Shown here in pieces: positions 11,610 to 46,370 of a stretch of DNA of 64,000 bases. The notes under the pieces are model-generated. The model ran no database searches, was not told the origin of the DNA, and worked only from the letters and a program-made list of their open reading frames with translations. The DNA is from Pempheris klunzingeri. Its lineage: Eukaryota > Chordata > Actinopteri > Acropomatiformes > Pempheridae. The position numbers and the translations under genes were made by a program. The stretch is taken from NCBI RefSeq assembly GCF_042242105.1, contig NC_092018.1:28266167-28330166 (forward strand). Reading direction: 5' to 3'. The stretch's first letter is position 1, and each line of letters begins with the position of its first letter.

Positions 11610-14600
11610 TTGCCATATCAATGGGTGACATAGCAGAGAGCAGCCACTCTGCACTGATGAGAGGTCAGTGGGAGAGACCCTGGGTGACTCATCCATCCGT
11701 TCATGGTCCATTACAGCCTAAACACGCACTGGAATTTGAGAGCAACATTTTTCCACTCAGTTTGGTTTGTTTCTTCCCCATTTTGATTGATATCATGGTT
11801 TAAGCTAGCAGCATATCTCTGGTGTCATTATCGCTGAGTGGAAATGACCAGCCATTAACCCTAAGGTTTTGTCTGGGGTCCTAGAGGCCTTAGTTCCATC
11901 ACTGACAACTTAACAGTGTCTTATAACCTTGGTACTTCATAAATCTTTCTCATTTTTGTCTCTGAACATGGTTTTGTGCTGATGATGGACACATTACTTC
12001 AGTCTCAGAGGCTTAAGCTGAAGCATAGATAAACACAAAAGATGCTCTATATACTTGTGACTAGTGTTGACAGGACTTTGCGTGTATTTGGATTTCTGTT
12101 ATTGGAGTTTGTTCATAAAAGGTCTAATTGACCCTTAATATAGGTCACATCACTATGTAGACAAGCATGTTGTACGAAAGTATAACAAATATATATATAT
12201 ATTATATATTTGTTCCTGCATTGTCCATATCATGTATAAAAAAACCTGCTGTGTTTTATTATCCAAAGGAACTAGGAATGAAAGCTAACATCAATGACAG
12301 ACACTACTGAGCTCCAGCACCAGCACCAGTAAAGTTACAGCAGTTATATTTTGCTCAAAGTTCATATTTTGGGCAGTTTATTGTGAAGGAGCATGACATG
12401 AAACATGACTTTTGATGGACACTATTAAGAAATGTCATCTTTTTAGTGACACTAACACTGTTTTTAGATATATTCTTTGTTACATATTTGGCTGACTGAT
12501 ACAGGGTGATACAGGGCTTTACAGTAAACAGCCGGCTCAGTCCACCCACGCTGTAGAAGTAAAGGTTAAACAAAACGGCTCAGTGAGAGTTTGATATTGT
12601 TCAGCCTTGTCAGTTTTTCCATGCTTAGGCTTGTCAAACCCATTTCACAATACCGACATCCAAACATCAGCGTCATGACTCTGATTTGGCTTTTCTGTGG
12701 GTGAGATTGAATCACACCCTGGAGGGTTTTTTTTTTTTTTCCCCAAAAGACTGGCTTAAACATCAAATGGCACACCACCATCTGTTAATAACATGTTTTA
12801 TCAAGCCGCTCACATGTTTTGACAACCTTGCTTACTCGGTCCAAGCAAAATCCAAACTATCTAACAGCAATATTTCCTCAGCGAGCTGCACGTCAAACAT
12901 CAAACGACTGAGTCAACAACGCACACGACCACAGGAATGGAAACCTGTCAGGAGAGTAGCAGGCCATCTGATTAGTGAGCAGCAACAACAGGAACACATT
13001 AATAAATCCCAGTGAAAGACTGAAGTCACCTTAACCTGCAACCTCGCCTCCCTCTGGCTGGATGGCAGGAATTATCCATCAGTCCCTCTGGCCTTCTGCA
13101 AGGCGAGTTCTCTCGTTTAATGTGGGAACACACAGGCCTAGTACTATCTGACACATTACTCAGCCACAGCGGACAGACCAGACACCCTTGTTTCTTGTAC
13201 TGTAAGGCTCTTGACAAAGAATCAGGAGCCAAAGTGGGTCATATGCCTGTTTCTCATGGCTCCCTATTTGACAAGAGCAGCATTATATTCTAATGAGCCT
13301 CAGTCCCTGAGCAAGGAAGGTTTAAAAGTCTTCCCTGTAAGTACTTCTGACATCCACACAATGGAATCATTACTAAATGATGATGTTTATTATGGTCACA
13401 GCAGCCTAAGAGCCTTGTTGGATTTGATGATGACAATGTAAAGGTAGTAGCTTTTTGAAATGTTTTTACTCACAGGTCAATATTTTTGCGTTAAAGGTGA
13501 AATAGAGGTTTGCTCTGTACTGAGATGGCTTCAGGAAAAGATGTTTTGCAAATATCCCCCTGTCCAGGCTGCAGTTGTCGCAGTTTTTCAGATTCTTTCA
13601 AGAAGGCTCCTTTGTTTTATCTCACAATTCCACCTGAGTCATGATGACATTTATTTCCATGCCTCATATTTGTAACGTAGCGTTGACTGAGAGGAGGAGC
13701 TGATTACAACTTATGCTGTTAGTCATGGTGCATGAAGTAGGGAAAACATCATCTTCTTACATTGGAAGCACAGTTATTCAGTTTCTGACTTTACCTGGAG
13801 GCAGTGACTCTCACAACAGGTGTTCTCAAAGGAAAGCTCTGTCTTCAAACATGCCCATATAAGACAGTTTTTCATCACTGTAGTTGTTCCTCCTGTCCTC
13901 ACTGGCCAAAAAGAAGTGCTGGGGGACAAAATCCACATCTCTTGCTCTGTGCAAAAACACACTGTGAAGTTCAGCTGAAGCTAATATGAGACTTCAGTGA
14001 AGTGAGTTAGTTAAAGCAAAGGGTTGTCTTCCAACGTTATGAACTCTGAAAATGGGAAAAGCACTAACTTTGGAAAATATCCTTGTGATTTGTCTAACTC
14101 AAACTTTGCTTAATTTAGGAATACATTTTTCACACATTTCACACTGTGGATTTTGTTTTACTGGAATCACCTATAGGAGTCTCTGTATGCAAAGGCATAG
14201 TCACAGCAAACCAGTAAAACCTGTCTCAGCATACACATGGGCATAAGAGTGCCGTTTTATGACAGAAAAAAATGTGAACCTATCCATCAAGTAAAACTAC
14301 AAATTCAAAGCAGAATTATAATTAAATATAAAGTGATACTTGTGATTTATCATCTGATGTTGCAAATGGAACGGTCTACCAAATATGTACCAGTGAGGAT
14401 AGATTGCATTACTGGTTCATAATACCTCCTCATAAAGAGACATTAAATAATGCAAATGTTAAATGGTCATGTTATTTCAGTATTGCAGTATATAGTAATA
14501 CTGAAACTGTGGTACAGCAGTGTTGTATTACTATAAAGATAAGAGCTTTGAACTATAACAAAACGGTGAGTAGGGAAATGATGTCTCTTCTCATTTCAAT

Positions 14601-15894
14601 GTATTTGGATATGAACAAGGAAATGTTCTGTGGCGGACAGAAGAGACGGAGGAATAAAGACGCAGGCATACAGTGGAGTACTCAAACTATAGCACAGAGT
14701 TTATTGGGACTTGAAGGACACAGTGGGTTTGGCTTTCACATGCACTCAGCACTTTGCTGTACAGCACATTAAGAAGGAAAACTCCCTCATCGCCTCTCTC
14801 CTCTCCATCTTTTACTCCTCCTTCCAACAAAACTGTGTGAGTCTATTTGTGTCCTCAGCGAAACAAACAGCATGAAGCATGACAGTCAGAGAATTAACAA
14901 AGTGCTGATGTCTGTGTGGGTATTGTCTGGGAGATCATGCTAACAAGGAGGCACTTCAGTCTGATTAGGGGATTTTTTTTTTTTTCCTTTCATATCAAGT
15001 ACGCAGAGAGAAGAAAAAGAAAACCAGGCTTACATGAGATTGGTAAGAGCCATTAAAATTACTGCATGGACCAGCTTTCACCACCTCAAACAGGGAAAAT
15101 GCCACATTCTTAAAGAACAAACAGAAGAGAGTGAGCTCTTCCTCCCTTTTAGTTGGCTGTGCTGCTGCGAGAAGGCCACTTCTTTGTGAGGGGTTTGCGG
15201 GACCTTCTGGCGTCTTCCTCACCTGAAAGAAACTGGACCGATCACATAAAAGCTCAGATAAAATAAACCTTTCACCCTTTCGATCACCATTTCACAAAAC
15301 AAGAGGAAGACCCTTTGGATTTGTGAGGCATTTTGAAGTGTAAAGGGGCAAAATATTTCAAAAACAAACGTGTACATGTGACAACAATGGCTATGCAGCA
15401 AATCTTTTAAAAAGGAAAAGGCATAGGGAGAACAAGAACACTTCAGTTCGGGATGTAGAAAACAAGTGGCGTGTGACAATATCAATGCGGTAATGTGCCT
15501 TAATGATCAGAGGTAAAAACATTTTCATTTGGTGAAGAAACAGCACGACATTTTAAATTGTGCAACTTGTAAGTCAGGCTGAGTGCATGTGTTCCTCTCC
15601 ACTCTGCAGGGACTGTGCAGAGAAACTAAGCAAAAAAAAACAACAACAAAAAAAGTAGAGATTTCTGTTTCTGTACAGCATATTCATTAGTTCTTCAAAC
15701 TCCACGTAATGTCAAATATAAAGTGACACTGTAAACCGAGGGAGACGTCTGTGTTGCACGGCATACGATGGTTAACGTCAGTGGAATGAGGTATGCAGAA
15801 GCGAAAAAGGGATACAGCTGTCCATACTTACACTTGTCCATGCAATGAAAACACAACACCATTCTCACAATTCTGTCTGTGTGAGCCTATCGGA

Positions 15895-15895
<1 letters not shown>

Positions 15896-15920
<25 letters not shown>
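15896..15920. repeat. (GT)n microsatellite
   Basis: GT tract downstream of the receptor kinase, seen directly. Confidence 0.9.
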
Positions 15921-15927
<7 letters not shown>

Positions 15928-16761
15928 CGTACGTGTGCTTTAAGCGATATGATATGTCCGCAGGCTCATATTTAGAGAAAGTGTATAAAACGGATCACGC
16001 ACCCTGATCCTCCTGTGGTTCTAAACGGCGGCTGAAAACCTTCAAAAAAGCCAATAAATCAACACGACAACAGTATTACAAAAACTAAACTGTAATCTTT
16101 GGCCTGAGTGTAATGCAAGGCAATGTACATTATGTGTTGAGGTTGTTGAGGTGATGTGTTCTGAATGTCTAGGAGTGATCTGAGGTATGGGAGGTGGAAA
16201 TACAGAGAGAGAGAATAGGCTAGAGTTAAGAGTTGTACAGAGGGTGACTCTAGGAGGGGTGTGGATGTATAGACGGAGAGATACAGGTACAAGAAACAGG
16301 CCAGAAAGTAAAGGACTGAAAATGAGTGAAAAAGAAATTCCTTTTTTTCTGGAAATTAAAACAAAAAAAACAAACAAACCTAAAATTCACCAAGACCCCA
16401 TCTTCTATTCCCTGTGGTGGTCTTTATTATACAGTGGATCCCCTGAATATTAGCTTGTTTCTATCCTTTTCTGTTTTCATCAATGTCAGTGGCTCTGTTC
16501 TATAGTCCAGCGATCCTGAGGGTGAGAAAGGTTTGTCCGAATATTTCCAAACGTCTCTGCAACATTGACCACCCACTACAAATGCCCGGGGTCTCAGGGC
16601 CTGGTCACCCCCCCTCCCCATGGGCTGACCGTTTAGGCTTTTAGACAGGCTGTCTCTGACGGCTTCTCAGGCCCCGGCTGTGGACCAATCAGCAGCGGGG
16701 AAGCCCCTCGGAGCTCCTTCCCTTTATGTGTGTGTGCAGCTCCCACACCGTCACTGTGCCA

Positions 16762-38556
<21,795 letters not shown>

Positions 38557-39411
38557 CAAAAAAAAGGGAAAAAGGGGGAAAAGAAAAGAGAAAAAAAAAA
38601 TCCTAAATGCAGAGGTACACAAGCGTCTGCAGCGGAAACAGCGTCCTTCAGCTTGTGCGCTGTGAGCGTTTTCTTCACTCCTCGTCGGTATCCGGGCAAA
38701 TTTCACTCATATCAAAGTCGGAGGGGATAAAACAGGATGTCACAGGTTTGCTTGCACTGTAAGCTGGGCATGGTTCTTGTTGTGGGCTGGAAGTGCGGCG
38801 CTGCATTTCTACTCCAATCCCCCCAAAACCGTTCCATGCGTAATTTGGCTGCGGAATCTCTCCGATGCAGAAAATGTTTCAAGTTGGAGGCACCGACGGA
38901 GACGAACCGGGTGCTGTCTGCGGATCCTCCCCGGCTGAACACCAGGGTACTACCAGCTTTACATTAACAACAGCGGGGGCAGGCTGAGCGCACCAGAGAG
39001 GACATCAGCGCGCCCCCCTCCCGTGTTGGTGCGTAATCAAAATGGGCTGGGCCTCTCTGTCACCGGCGGGTCAAGCCAGAAACGCACACAGCCCCACCGG
39101 AAATGTGGCTCTTTGGTCGACAAAATAAAAGCACATCACTAGTTCTGCTTCTGCCAGTGCGCTGTGGTGTATATGTGTATTATCACAGAAAACACGGACT
39201 CTCACACGAGCACGGACTGAATTAAATGCTCCTGTTCTTCCTGGACCACTGCGTGTCAGTAAAGCAGCCACGGTTCCGTCGCTCACGTGAGTCCACGTGT
39301 TACCTGGTCAGTCCTCCTCTCAGGCTGCGTGGAGGTCCTGTCCCCTGACTCCTAATGAAATGACCCACCTTCATGACAGAGAGACGGCAGCACACTCCCA
39401 CCCAATCAGCA

Positions 39412-39429
39412 CCGGAGCAGAGGTCCAAT
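39412..39429. promoter_or_regulatory. Paired CCAAT boxes, candidate kinase promoter
   Basis: CCAATCAGC occurs at 39412 and again at 39425, within a CpG-richer region about 860 bp upstream of the kinase ATG. Paired NF-Y sites are typical of vertebrate promoters. No TATA box was fixed. Confidence 0.35.
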
Positions 39430-40045
39430 CAGCGCGAATAACCGAGAGCACGTGATCGAGTTCACAGGTTTCAATCTTAATTAAATAATATTAATAATAA
39501 TTTAAAAAAACACAGCCAGATGTTTACTTGAATTGTTTTTTCACGCATTATATCAGATATTAACGCACTTTTTTCTCTAGATTGAACTTGATTTAATTTG
39601 AGGGTCAAGCTGAGGCAGAGTCTCCCTCTGGTGGAACAGTTTCTACTACAGATTAAAGTCATCCTGTGTTTAACTGTACGAAGAACCGTGATTGCAAACT
39701 CAGTGGGTCCATACTGCTTCAAGTACATCACTGATCTAATCTGTGGGTCATAACTCCGTGAAAGGAGTTCCTCCCCTACTGTGTAGTTCCTACGATGCCC
39801 AGCACGTAGCCCCTCTAATGCCCTCGTGATTACTCCACCTTCAATGAACTGTGGGGAGTTTTATTTTGAAATTTGCCCAGAATTCATACTTTTGTGATTT
39901 TGCGCAGCTTGACGTCTTTCTGGAATCATTTTCTCTCCATATGCAGGCTGTAATACAGTGTTCACAGTAAGAAGGAGAAAAAAAAACAACTCAGCATACA
40001 TTGAATCTCTGTTTCACGTGGTACCATAATAACGCATAGATGAGT

Positions 40046-40421
40046 CCCCCCCCCCCCCTGCAGAAGGGCGCCTGTTCACTATGAACTCACTGTATCCGTC
40101 CAAACGATTAACAAGCCTGTTAGTGACTGATGAAGGCTGATAGGATCGATCCCTCCGGACGCGCTCTTATCTTCATAAACAGGACATGAGGTAGTCTGAT
40201 GCCTAAACCGAATTAGAAGTGAAGTACAGTATGACCCCCCCCCCCCCCCCCTCACACATGGCATAACTAATGCACGAGGCTCACGTTTGATGTCACATTG
40301 CAGAGAGAGACGTGGCGCCATCACAGGACCAGAAGGACACTTTGGTCCCAAACTGGCCCAAATATTTCAGCCCTAAATGCATTAAATGACACATTTCCCC
40401 CCCCCACCCCCCCACCCAAGC
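40046..40421. repeat. Cluster of C-homopolymer runs
   Basis: C runs at 40046-40058 (13), 40235-40252 (18 with edges) and a broken run at 40399-40421. On the minus strand these are G runs. Confidence 0.85.
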
Positions 40422-40811
40422 AGGCTTTCCATAATGAAAAACTAAACTGTTTAATGGAGCATAGCATTAAGTTTTTGTCAAAAGCAGGCCCATATGTCTC
40501 CAAATAAAAAAAAACACTCACCATATATCTGTGAGAAAAAAAGTGCTGCTGTAAATAGTGTGACACTAGACGAACACATTTCGCTGTCATGATCTGCAAA
40601 ACTGAGAGCAGCAATCACATTTTTTGTCCTCCAAGTAATTCAAATCAAATCCATACAGTACAGTATAGAGGCCTGGCATGATGCAGCCTTGAACACATTT
40701 AAAAAAAAAAAAAAAAAAACTACAAACACTCTGCTCTCTCAAATGCAAAATTCAACATAAAGATTCTCGGTCCGACAATCTGAGAAAGAGGCTCCTGGAA
40801 TCAAGGCGGCG

Positions 40812-43017
40812 TTAGTACTCGTCTAAGTTATCAGCTTTGGGGATGGAAAGGCCTCGGTCCTTCAGGACCTGCATTTTGACTTTCTCCGTCTCCTGTTTCG
40901 CTTGCTGCTGCAACCGTTGCTCCTCCAGGATCTCTTCAATGGAGACCTGCTGCAGGAGTGTGTCGCATGGCTTATCCACATCCTGCAGAGACAGAGACAT
41001 TTCATCCGTCACCGGCTTGTCACCAACTCATCCTGTGTTACTGTATACTAATAATACACAGTTCATACAAGCTTGAATGTGTGTGATAGCAGCCTGTTTA
41101 AACAGCAAACTCTTTTCCTCCCATAATTATTTCAGACTCCAGCTTAGCACAACAACCTTTAGAACATACAGCACTTTTTTCTTTATAGGCTTGTCGGCCC
41201 AATGTGATCAAGCATGAGTCTGAAAAGGCACCAGTCCTACTTAACCACAAATGCACCCTGTGTGCAGACAGGATCTCCACCCAGCGATTAAAACGGCAAT
41301 AATTTAATAATGAGTACTAAATGAATAATGAAATGAAACTGAAATGGCAACTCAGTGTAATTATCATGGCTACTGCAAAGGATGTTAACATCCTCTGGCA
41401 GCACTGAGCTTGACAACAATATTGATGCCTCGCGTCTGTGTTAAACAAAAAAAAGGGTTTTACATTATGTGCTGTGATGCCTTCAGCTTCTATGCATCTG
41501 TTCTTCATTTATGGTTTATGGAACATCCTCTGCAGCTGTAGAGGCTGTACTGCTGTCAAAGTGTAGGTTTGTGACCGAATGCTTCACGCATGTCCAGGAG
41601 TCGTGTTTGTGCCACGATATTGTCACTCTAATGTGCACAAGTTCATTAACAGTGTGGTCCAAAAGTCTGAGGCCACAGTGAAAACGTTTAATATTTTCAC
41701 ATGAACCTGGAAATAATCATAAAGTTTGAGGATTCAGAAACACTGGAAGAAACAGGATGCTATGGCCTGTAACATGAGGAAGAAATGTTTAAGATGCTGC
41801 AGTATTTCTTGCAATCAAATTGAAGCATTTCACATCACAATGTCTGATTTGTACATTTAATAGTTTTTAAATGTTACTGAATCCTCAAACTCTGATTATG
41901 TCCACGTTTACATGAACATATTAGAATTTGTCAGTGTGGTCTCAGACGTTTGGAGCCCAGTGTACATTAGGGATGAATGATGATATCAAATATCTAATAT
42001 TATGGATGTTTCACCCAATACTGGAGTTCCTGTTTTCTGTAGGCTTTAGATACCCGTTTTTATTCTTTATTTTACAGTACAGTAATATGGCAAGTTCACA
42101 TATGAGCTTCATAAACTCCAGCCAGCTTTGAGAGGCCATTTAGTAGGCTGCATGAGGCACATCTAACCACCCCATCTACCAGCATGGCTTAGTTTGCATC
42201 CTTGTTTACTAAACTGATGATGTTGTAATAAAGAGCCTTATGGGCAGATTTATGACTTTTGAGGTCAAATTAATATGTCGACGTTGCTGAACCCCAGTTT
42301 GTATCACTTAAGCTACTTATGTTTGACAGGATCCATTGCACAACCCCTTACCCTAACCGAAACCCAACTCTAACATCAATCTTAAATATATATATTGATA
42401 TTGTGATGACTAGCCAAGGGGCTCTATTGGATTATTATTATTGGATTGAATAAGAGGAGGACATTCCCACTTACTATCTCTCCGAGCAGCACCACATTTT
42501 CTCCTCTCACGATGAATATTCCTCTGGGGATGTCACCAAATTTCTTCCCCACGTGGATGCGCTCAACTGTCTGATGGAAAACTAAATTGGCTGGAGGAGA
42601 AGAGAGACGGAGGGTGAGACACACAGAGAAAAAAAAGAAAGACTTCACAGGGTGGGGAACGCATTGCACTTATATTACACCTTTACACAATCAGCTGAAT
42701 GTGTTTTGGCACATGAGTAAAAACAGGTGGGAGGTAATTAAATGTGTTATACCGAACTGATCAATGCTCCTCAGGTAGCCGATCAGTGTTCTGCCATCTC
42801 GGAGCAGCACCAGGTGCTTCTCTGCAGGACACAACCAAACACAAACATCTTTGATTACAGTATTCAGGTGATCCAGTGTGTGTGTGTGTGAGACACGATG
42901 CCACATCTTGAGCCGATTCTCCACCAAACCACCTCCATCCACGACGGAGCGGGTCCTCCTCTCCAACTTACTGTCGATGTCGTCAATGAGGCTTGCCGTC
43001 CCTGGTACGTAGTTCAT
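40812..43017 (-). CDS. lsm1: U6 snRNA-associated Sm-like protein LSm1 (mRNA decapping complex)
   Basis: Four coding exons on the minus strand: 42972-43017 (ATG 43015-43017), 42753-42821, 42475-42590, 40812-40982 (stop TAA). They give 402 bp and 133 aa, the same length as human LSM1. LSm1 is the defining subunit of the cytoplasmic LSm1-7 ring, which binds the 3' end of deadenylated mRNA and promotes decapping in P-bodies. The Sm1 motif is seen as KKHLVLLRDGRTLIGYLRSIDQFAN, split over exons 1-3, and the Sm2 motif as IFIVRGENVVLLGEI. The LSm1-specific C-terminal helix carries QQVSIEEILEEQRLQQQ and ends LSIPKADNLDEY, against human LSIPRADTLDEY. The gene is head to head with bag4; the two start codons are about 840 bp apart, the same arrangement as in human. 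Confidence 0.97.
41650..41962. mobile_element. MITE with long terminal inverted repeats, Tc1/mariner-like
   Basis: A 313-bp element in the lsm1 intron. The left end CAGTGTGGTCCAAAAGTCTG matches the reverse of the right end (CACTGGGCTCCAAACGTCTG). The match continues through GTTTGAGGATTCAG in both arms, so each imperfect arm is about 95 bp. CAGTG termini and a TA at the right flank fit Tc1/mariner; the left flank dinucleotide is AA, probably a mutated TA. There is no transposase, so it is non-autonomous. Confidence 0.75.
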
Positions 43018-43855
43018 CTTGGGCTGAGATTTATTTGCTTCGTGTATCTTTATGTAACGTCAAGCCATGAATGTTTCAAAATATGTTCCTTTTAAGAAGA
43101 GCACAGGAAGCGTCTTTATACACTCACGGGATAAACTTCCTGTGGACGTTTAACCCTTTGGGCGCCGCAAACCAATTTAATTTGTGTTCATGACATTTTT
43201 TAAGAACCGTACTTTTAAGAATGCATGTTTAAATAAACGTAACACAAAACACGGATAGTTTTGTGGTTTAAAATATTAGATAATATTGAAAAAATAAGAT
43301 AATTTAAAGACATTTCTTCCTATTGGCTAATGGCGTCTTCTGACGCACACACGGCACCAAAGATCGTGTATAAACAGGCGCCAGTGACAGATACGGCATA
43401 ATACGGCACTAATAACACTTTTGCCTGTGTATCCACGTTATCACCTACGCCATGTAATCTATTCTCCTCTCATCCATACACACAAACTGTAGGCCCTCCG
43501 TATAATGCCACATCTTTATGCAATATGAGCACGAATTAAAACAGAAAGAGAGCAGATCCCAGCGTCCGTCTGCCCGTAAACACGTTTATTGCGCCACTAA
43601 AAGGCGTCAGAGTGAGAGCTCTTCACTTTACCTCCTGCCCCCAGTTTAAAGAGACAGTACGAGGTTGTTGAGCTCAGCGTCATTCAATCATTTCCTGATC
43701 GCGATCAAGCAAATCTCCACTCCTGTACAAAAACGGCAGCATCGCGGTTCACAGTTTGGACCATCTGACGGCTCAGATAAGTAACGTTGGCTTGTGAAAG
43801 GTTTGTTTTTACGATGGCTGATGACAGGAAGGCCGCCGGGGAACGCGCTTAGCTG
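43018..43855. promoter_or_regulatory. Shared lsm1-bag4 head-to-head promoter interval
   Basis: The two ATGs are about 840 bp apart on opposite strands. An inverted CCAAT box (ATTGG) lies at 43322-43326. No TATA box was seen, as is usual for housekeeping divergent promoters. LSM1 and BAG4 are also divergent neighbours in human. Confidence 0.55.
43814..43852 (+). other. Short upstream ORF before bag4
   Basis: ATG in strong context (ACGATGG) opens a 12-codon frame reading MADDRKAAGERA that stops at 43850-43852, three bases before the chosen bag4 ATG. Whether it is transcribed depends on the start site, which is not visible. Confidence 0.5.
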
Positions 43856-46370
43856 ATGCATCATCATCAAATGCATTCAAATCTGAAATCTGGCTGGCCC
43901 GCTACTTGCAACTCGGGAACTAACAGCGAAAACTGGAATAACACCATGGTAAGTGAACGGACATGGCTTAGACAACCCTCCGGGGTTCGCCTGCTGTCTT
44001 TGAGCGTGTTTAACTCTCAAAAATCTATCAGAGTTTGTGCAGGAAAAAAAAACATTGTTAGCCAGCTAGCTCGCGTAGCTCTGTCCGTGCTAGCTAGACG
44101 GCTAACGGAGCTAGCTGACATTATGTAATAGTGTCCGCCGCACTGTTGGTTCAGCTGTTGCCCGAGTTTGTGACCTTTATCTTGACAACACTGCTAAATG
44201 TCCTACAGTATATACATGCTTTAGCACCAAAGAGTGTTGCCTCAATCATTCAGCATAGCCTGTTAGCTGTACAGTGTTTATCTTCTGTGGCAAAACTAGC
44301 TTAGCAAGGAAGAAGTCAGTGCCACTGTGTGCTCAGTTAATGTATTTCCGGGATAGGCGGTGATTTTGGGAGCACCCCTAAACTCCCAGTGCCTAAGGAC
44401 ACAGATCTCCTCTTTAAATAACTCCCCTGTGTGATATTGTGTGTTGACAGGACGCCCCTCAGTATCCGAGCTATCCTGCGCACTACTGGTATCCCCAGTC
44501 TCATTCCACAGGACACTATGCAAACACCTATCCCTCTGGATCAGATGTGCAGCCACAGTACAACCCACAGGTACCACTCATCATGCAGCACAACGTGGTC
44601 CTTTAAGTCTGAGCGGGTGTAAATCTACTCCCTACTTTAAGTCCTTTCACCTTTCCCTCACATTTTCTATCAGATCAGCTCCAGGGTTGAGATAGTTATG
44701 TAAGGCGGATATGTGCATGTACAGTAACCCCCCCCCCCCCTCTACCTCCCACCCTTGTGCATTCCTTGTAGGTAATGCCTGGTGGTTATCCAAATGGTCA
44801 TGGTGTCTACAACCCAGCGGCGAGTCAATACTCAACAAGTGGTTTCCACCCATCCAACCCTTTCTACTGTGCCGACCCCCAGAGGCCGGCTCCAGGTCCA
44901 TATCCTAACCAGGGATGTCCAGCGGAGCAGAGCAGTGGGCCAGCTGGGCAGCCGCACTCTCAACACCAACATCATCACTATCCTGGTCCTCACTGTCAAG
45001 GAGTGAGTTCATTTAAAGCTGCCAAATTTGGCACAGCTGCCAAATCTGATACTGTAACTAACCTGGTCTGACTGGTAATCTACACCGTGATATTAGTAAA
45101 GAATAACTGGCTTTTTCTCCTAACCACAATGACCTTCACACCCAAAGTAAGTACAACATATTTATGTCCTGCCTCTGCTCTCAGGGACCTGGATACCCTC
45201 CTGGACCGTACCCTCACTACAGCGAAGGTGGTCATGCAATGCCTCCAAATCCCCCATACCCCACTGGCCAGCCTCTCCACCCAAACCCCCAGGCCGACGC
45301 GTGGGCGCACTCTGGTGCGTATGCCCCTTCGCAGCAGCAATGGCAGCCAGGCCAGCAGCCTCTGCAAAACCACTACGGAAATCCTGTCCGTCCAGCGCAT
45401 CCTCCAGCTTGGCCAGGGACTGGAACGGGTGCTCCACCTCCATACCAACCCAAGGTATCAACCTGCAGCTAACTCAGTTAGATTTTTATGTTCCTAAAGA
45501 TTCTTTGGTGTTGTTAAGTGAGGTAAATAGAAAGATGAGCTCATTGTAAAGTGCAGTCACATTTATTTTGATGTGAATTTTATTATCTAAAACTATCCGG
45601 AAACATGTCTGGTCTGAATGCACATCTTATCTTATCTTGGTGGCAACGCTTCCCGATGTTCAAAATAAAAAGAATACATAATATCTAGGTATTATGGACA
45701 CTCCAACAGTCTGTGAGTATGTATTCAATAGAGAAACGAAACCCCTGAAGAGCTCTCCAAGAGGAGTAATATGGTTTTGTTAAATCAGATTTGGAGAATT
45801 AGATCTCAAAACTAAAATAGTTTCACTGCAGTATATGCATGAATTATGTGAGTCTGTCTGATAATCCTCAGTCTTTTCTAATCCTTGGTGTTCCTGTAGG
45901 ACCAACAGCACCAACGTGCCCCACAAGTGGGACCCAAACCCAGGCCAACCCCATCCCCGAACCCCCCTATTGGAAAGCCTGCCGAAATAAGTTCACCTCC
46001 CCAAATGTACAACAAAACTGGGAGGGGTGAGCCCAATCCTTCGCAAGGTGAGCCCCCACCCTCAGCCCCGATCCAAGCTCCAGCTCCAGCTCCAGGCCAG
46101 GCTGGACCTCAGCACTTGAGCGATAACCCTGGCAAAGCTAAGGTCCAACACATCATGGCCAGAGTGCAACTGCTTCAGGAAGATGTTGATGAGTTTGTTG
46201 GCAAAAAGACAGACAAAAGTTACCGGTGTCTGGAGGAACTGCTGACCAAAGAGCTGCTGGAGCTGGACTCTGTGGAGACTCAGGGACAGGAGAGTGTCCG
46301 GCAAGCTCGAAAGGAGGCGGTACAGAGGATCCAGGCCATTCTGGACCAGCTGGAGAAGAAAGCCTTCTGA
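43856..46370 (+). CDS. bag4: BAG family molecular chaperone regulator 4 (silencer of death domains)
   Basis: Five coding exons: 43856-43948, 44451-44570, 44772-45002, 45185-45454, 45900-46370 (stop TGA). They total 1185 bp, 394 aa. The first 315 residues are low-complexity and rich in Pro, Tyr, Gly and Gln (repeated PxYP, PPNPPYP and PGPYPHY motifs), as in human BAG4. One BAG domain occupies about residues 318-392; DEFVGKKTDKSY and KELLELDSVET are nearly identical to the human domain. BAG domains bind the Hsp70 ATPase domain and act as nucleotide-exchange factors; BAG4 is also known to bind TNFR1 and DR3 death domains. The exon 1 start is the least certain part: the chosen ATG has a weak context and lies just after a short upstream ORF (43814-43852). 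Exon 1 ends ATG/GTAAGT. A long 3' UTR probably reaches the AATAAA cluster near 47660. Confidence 0.94.

Larger units (their letters stand above)
11212..16761. other. star upstream region, intergenic DNA and receptor-kinase 3' UTR
   Basis: No further gene was recognised. Contents: (CA)n tracts at 11443-11460 and 11584-11609, AT-rich sequence around 12175-12215, a (GT)n tract at 15896-15920, and below 16762 the kinase 3' UTR with a minus-strand AATAAA at about 16424-16429. Confidence 0.55.
38557..40811. other. Receptor-kinase 5' region and lsm1 3' flank
   Basis: No separate gene was recognised. The kinase 5' UTR and promoter should lie within about 38557-39470, which is more GC- and CpG-rich. 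The part nearer lsm1 holds three C-homopolymer runs and an A20 run near 40700. Confidence 0.5.

Noticed and set aside
12175-12215. AT-rich palindrome (ACAAATATATATA...TATATATTTGT)
   Set aside because: It looks like a simple (AT)n repeat with self-complementary edges and nothing more.
14404-14772. 122-codon open frame on the plus strand
   Set aside because: No recognised domain or conserved motif, odd composition, and no supporting splice sites or neighbours.
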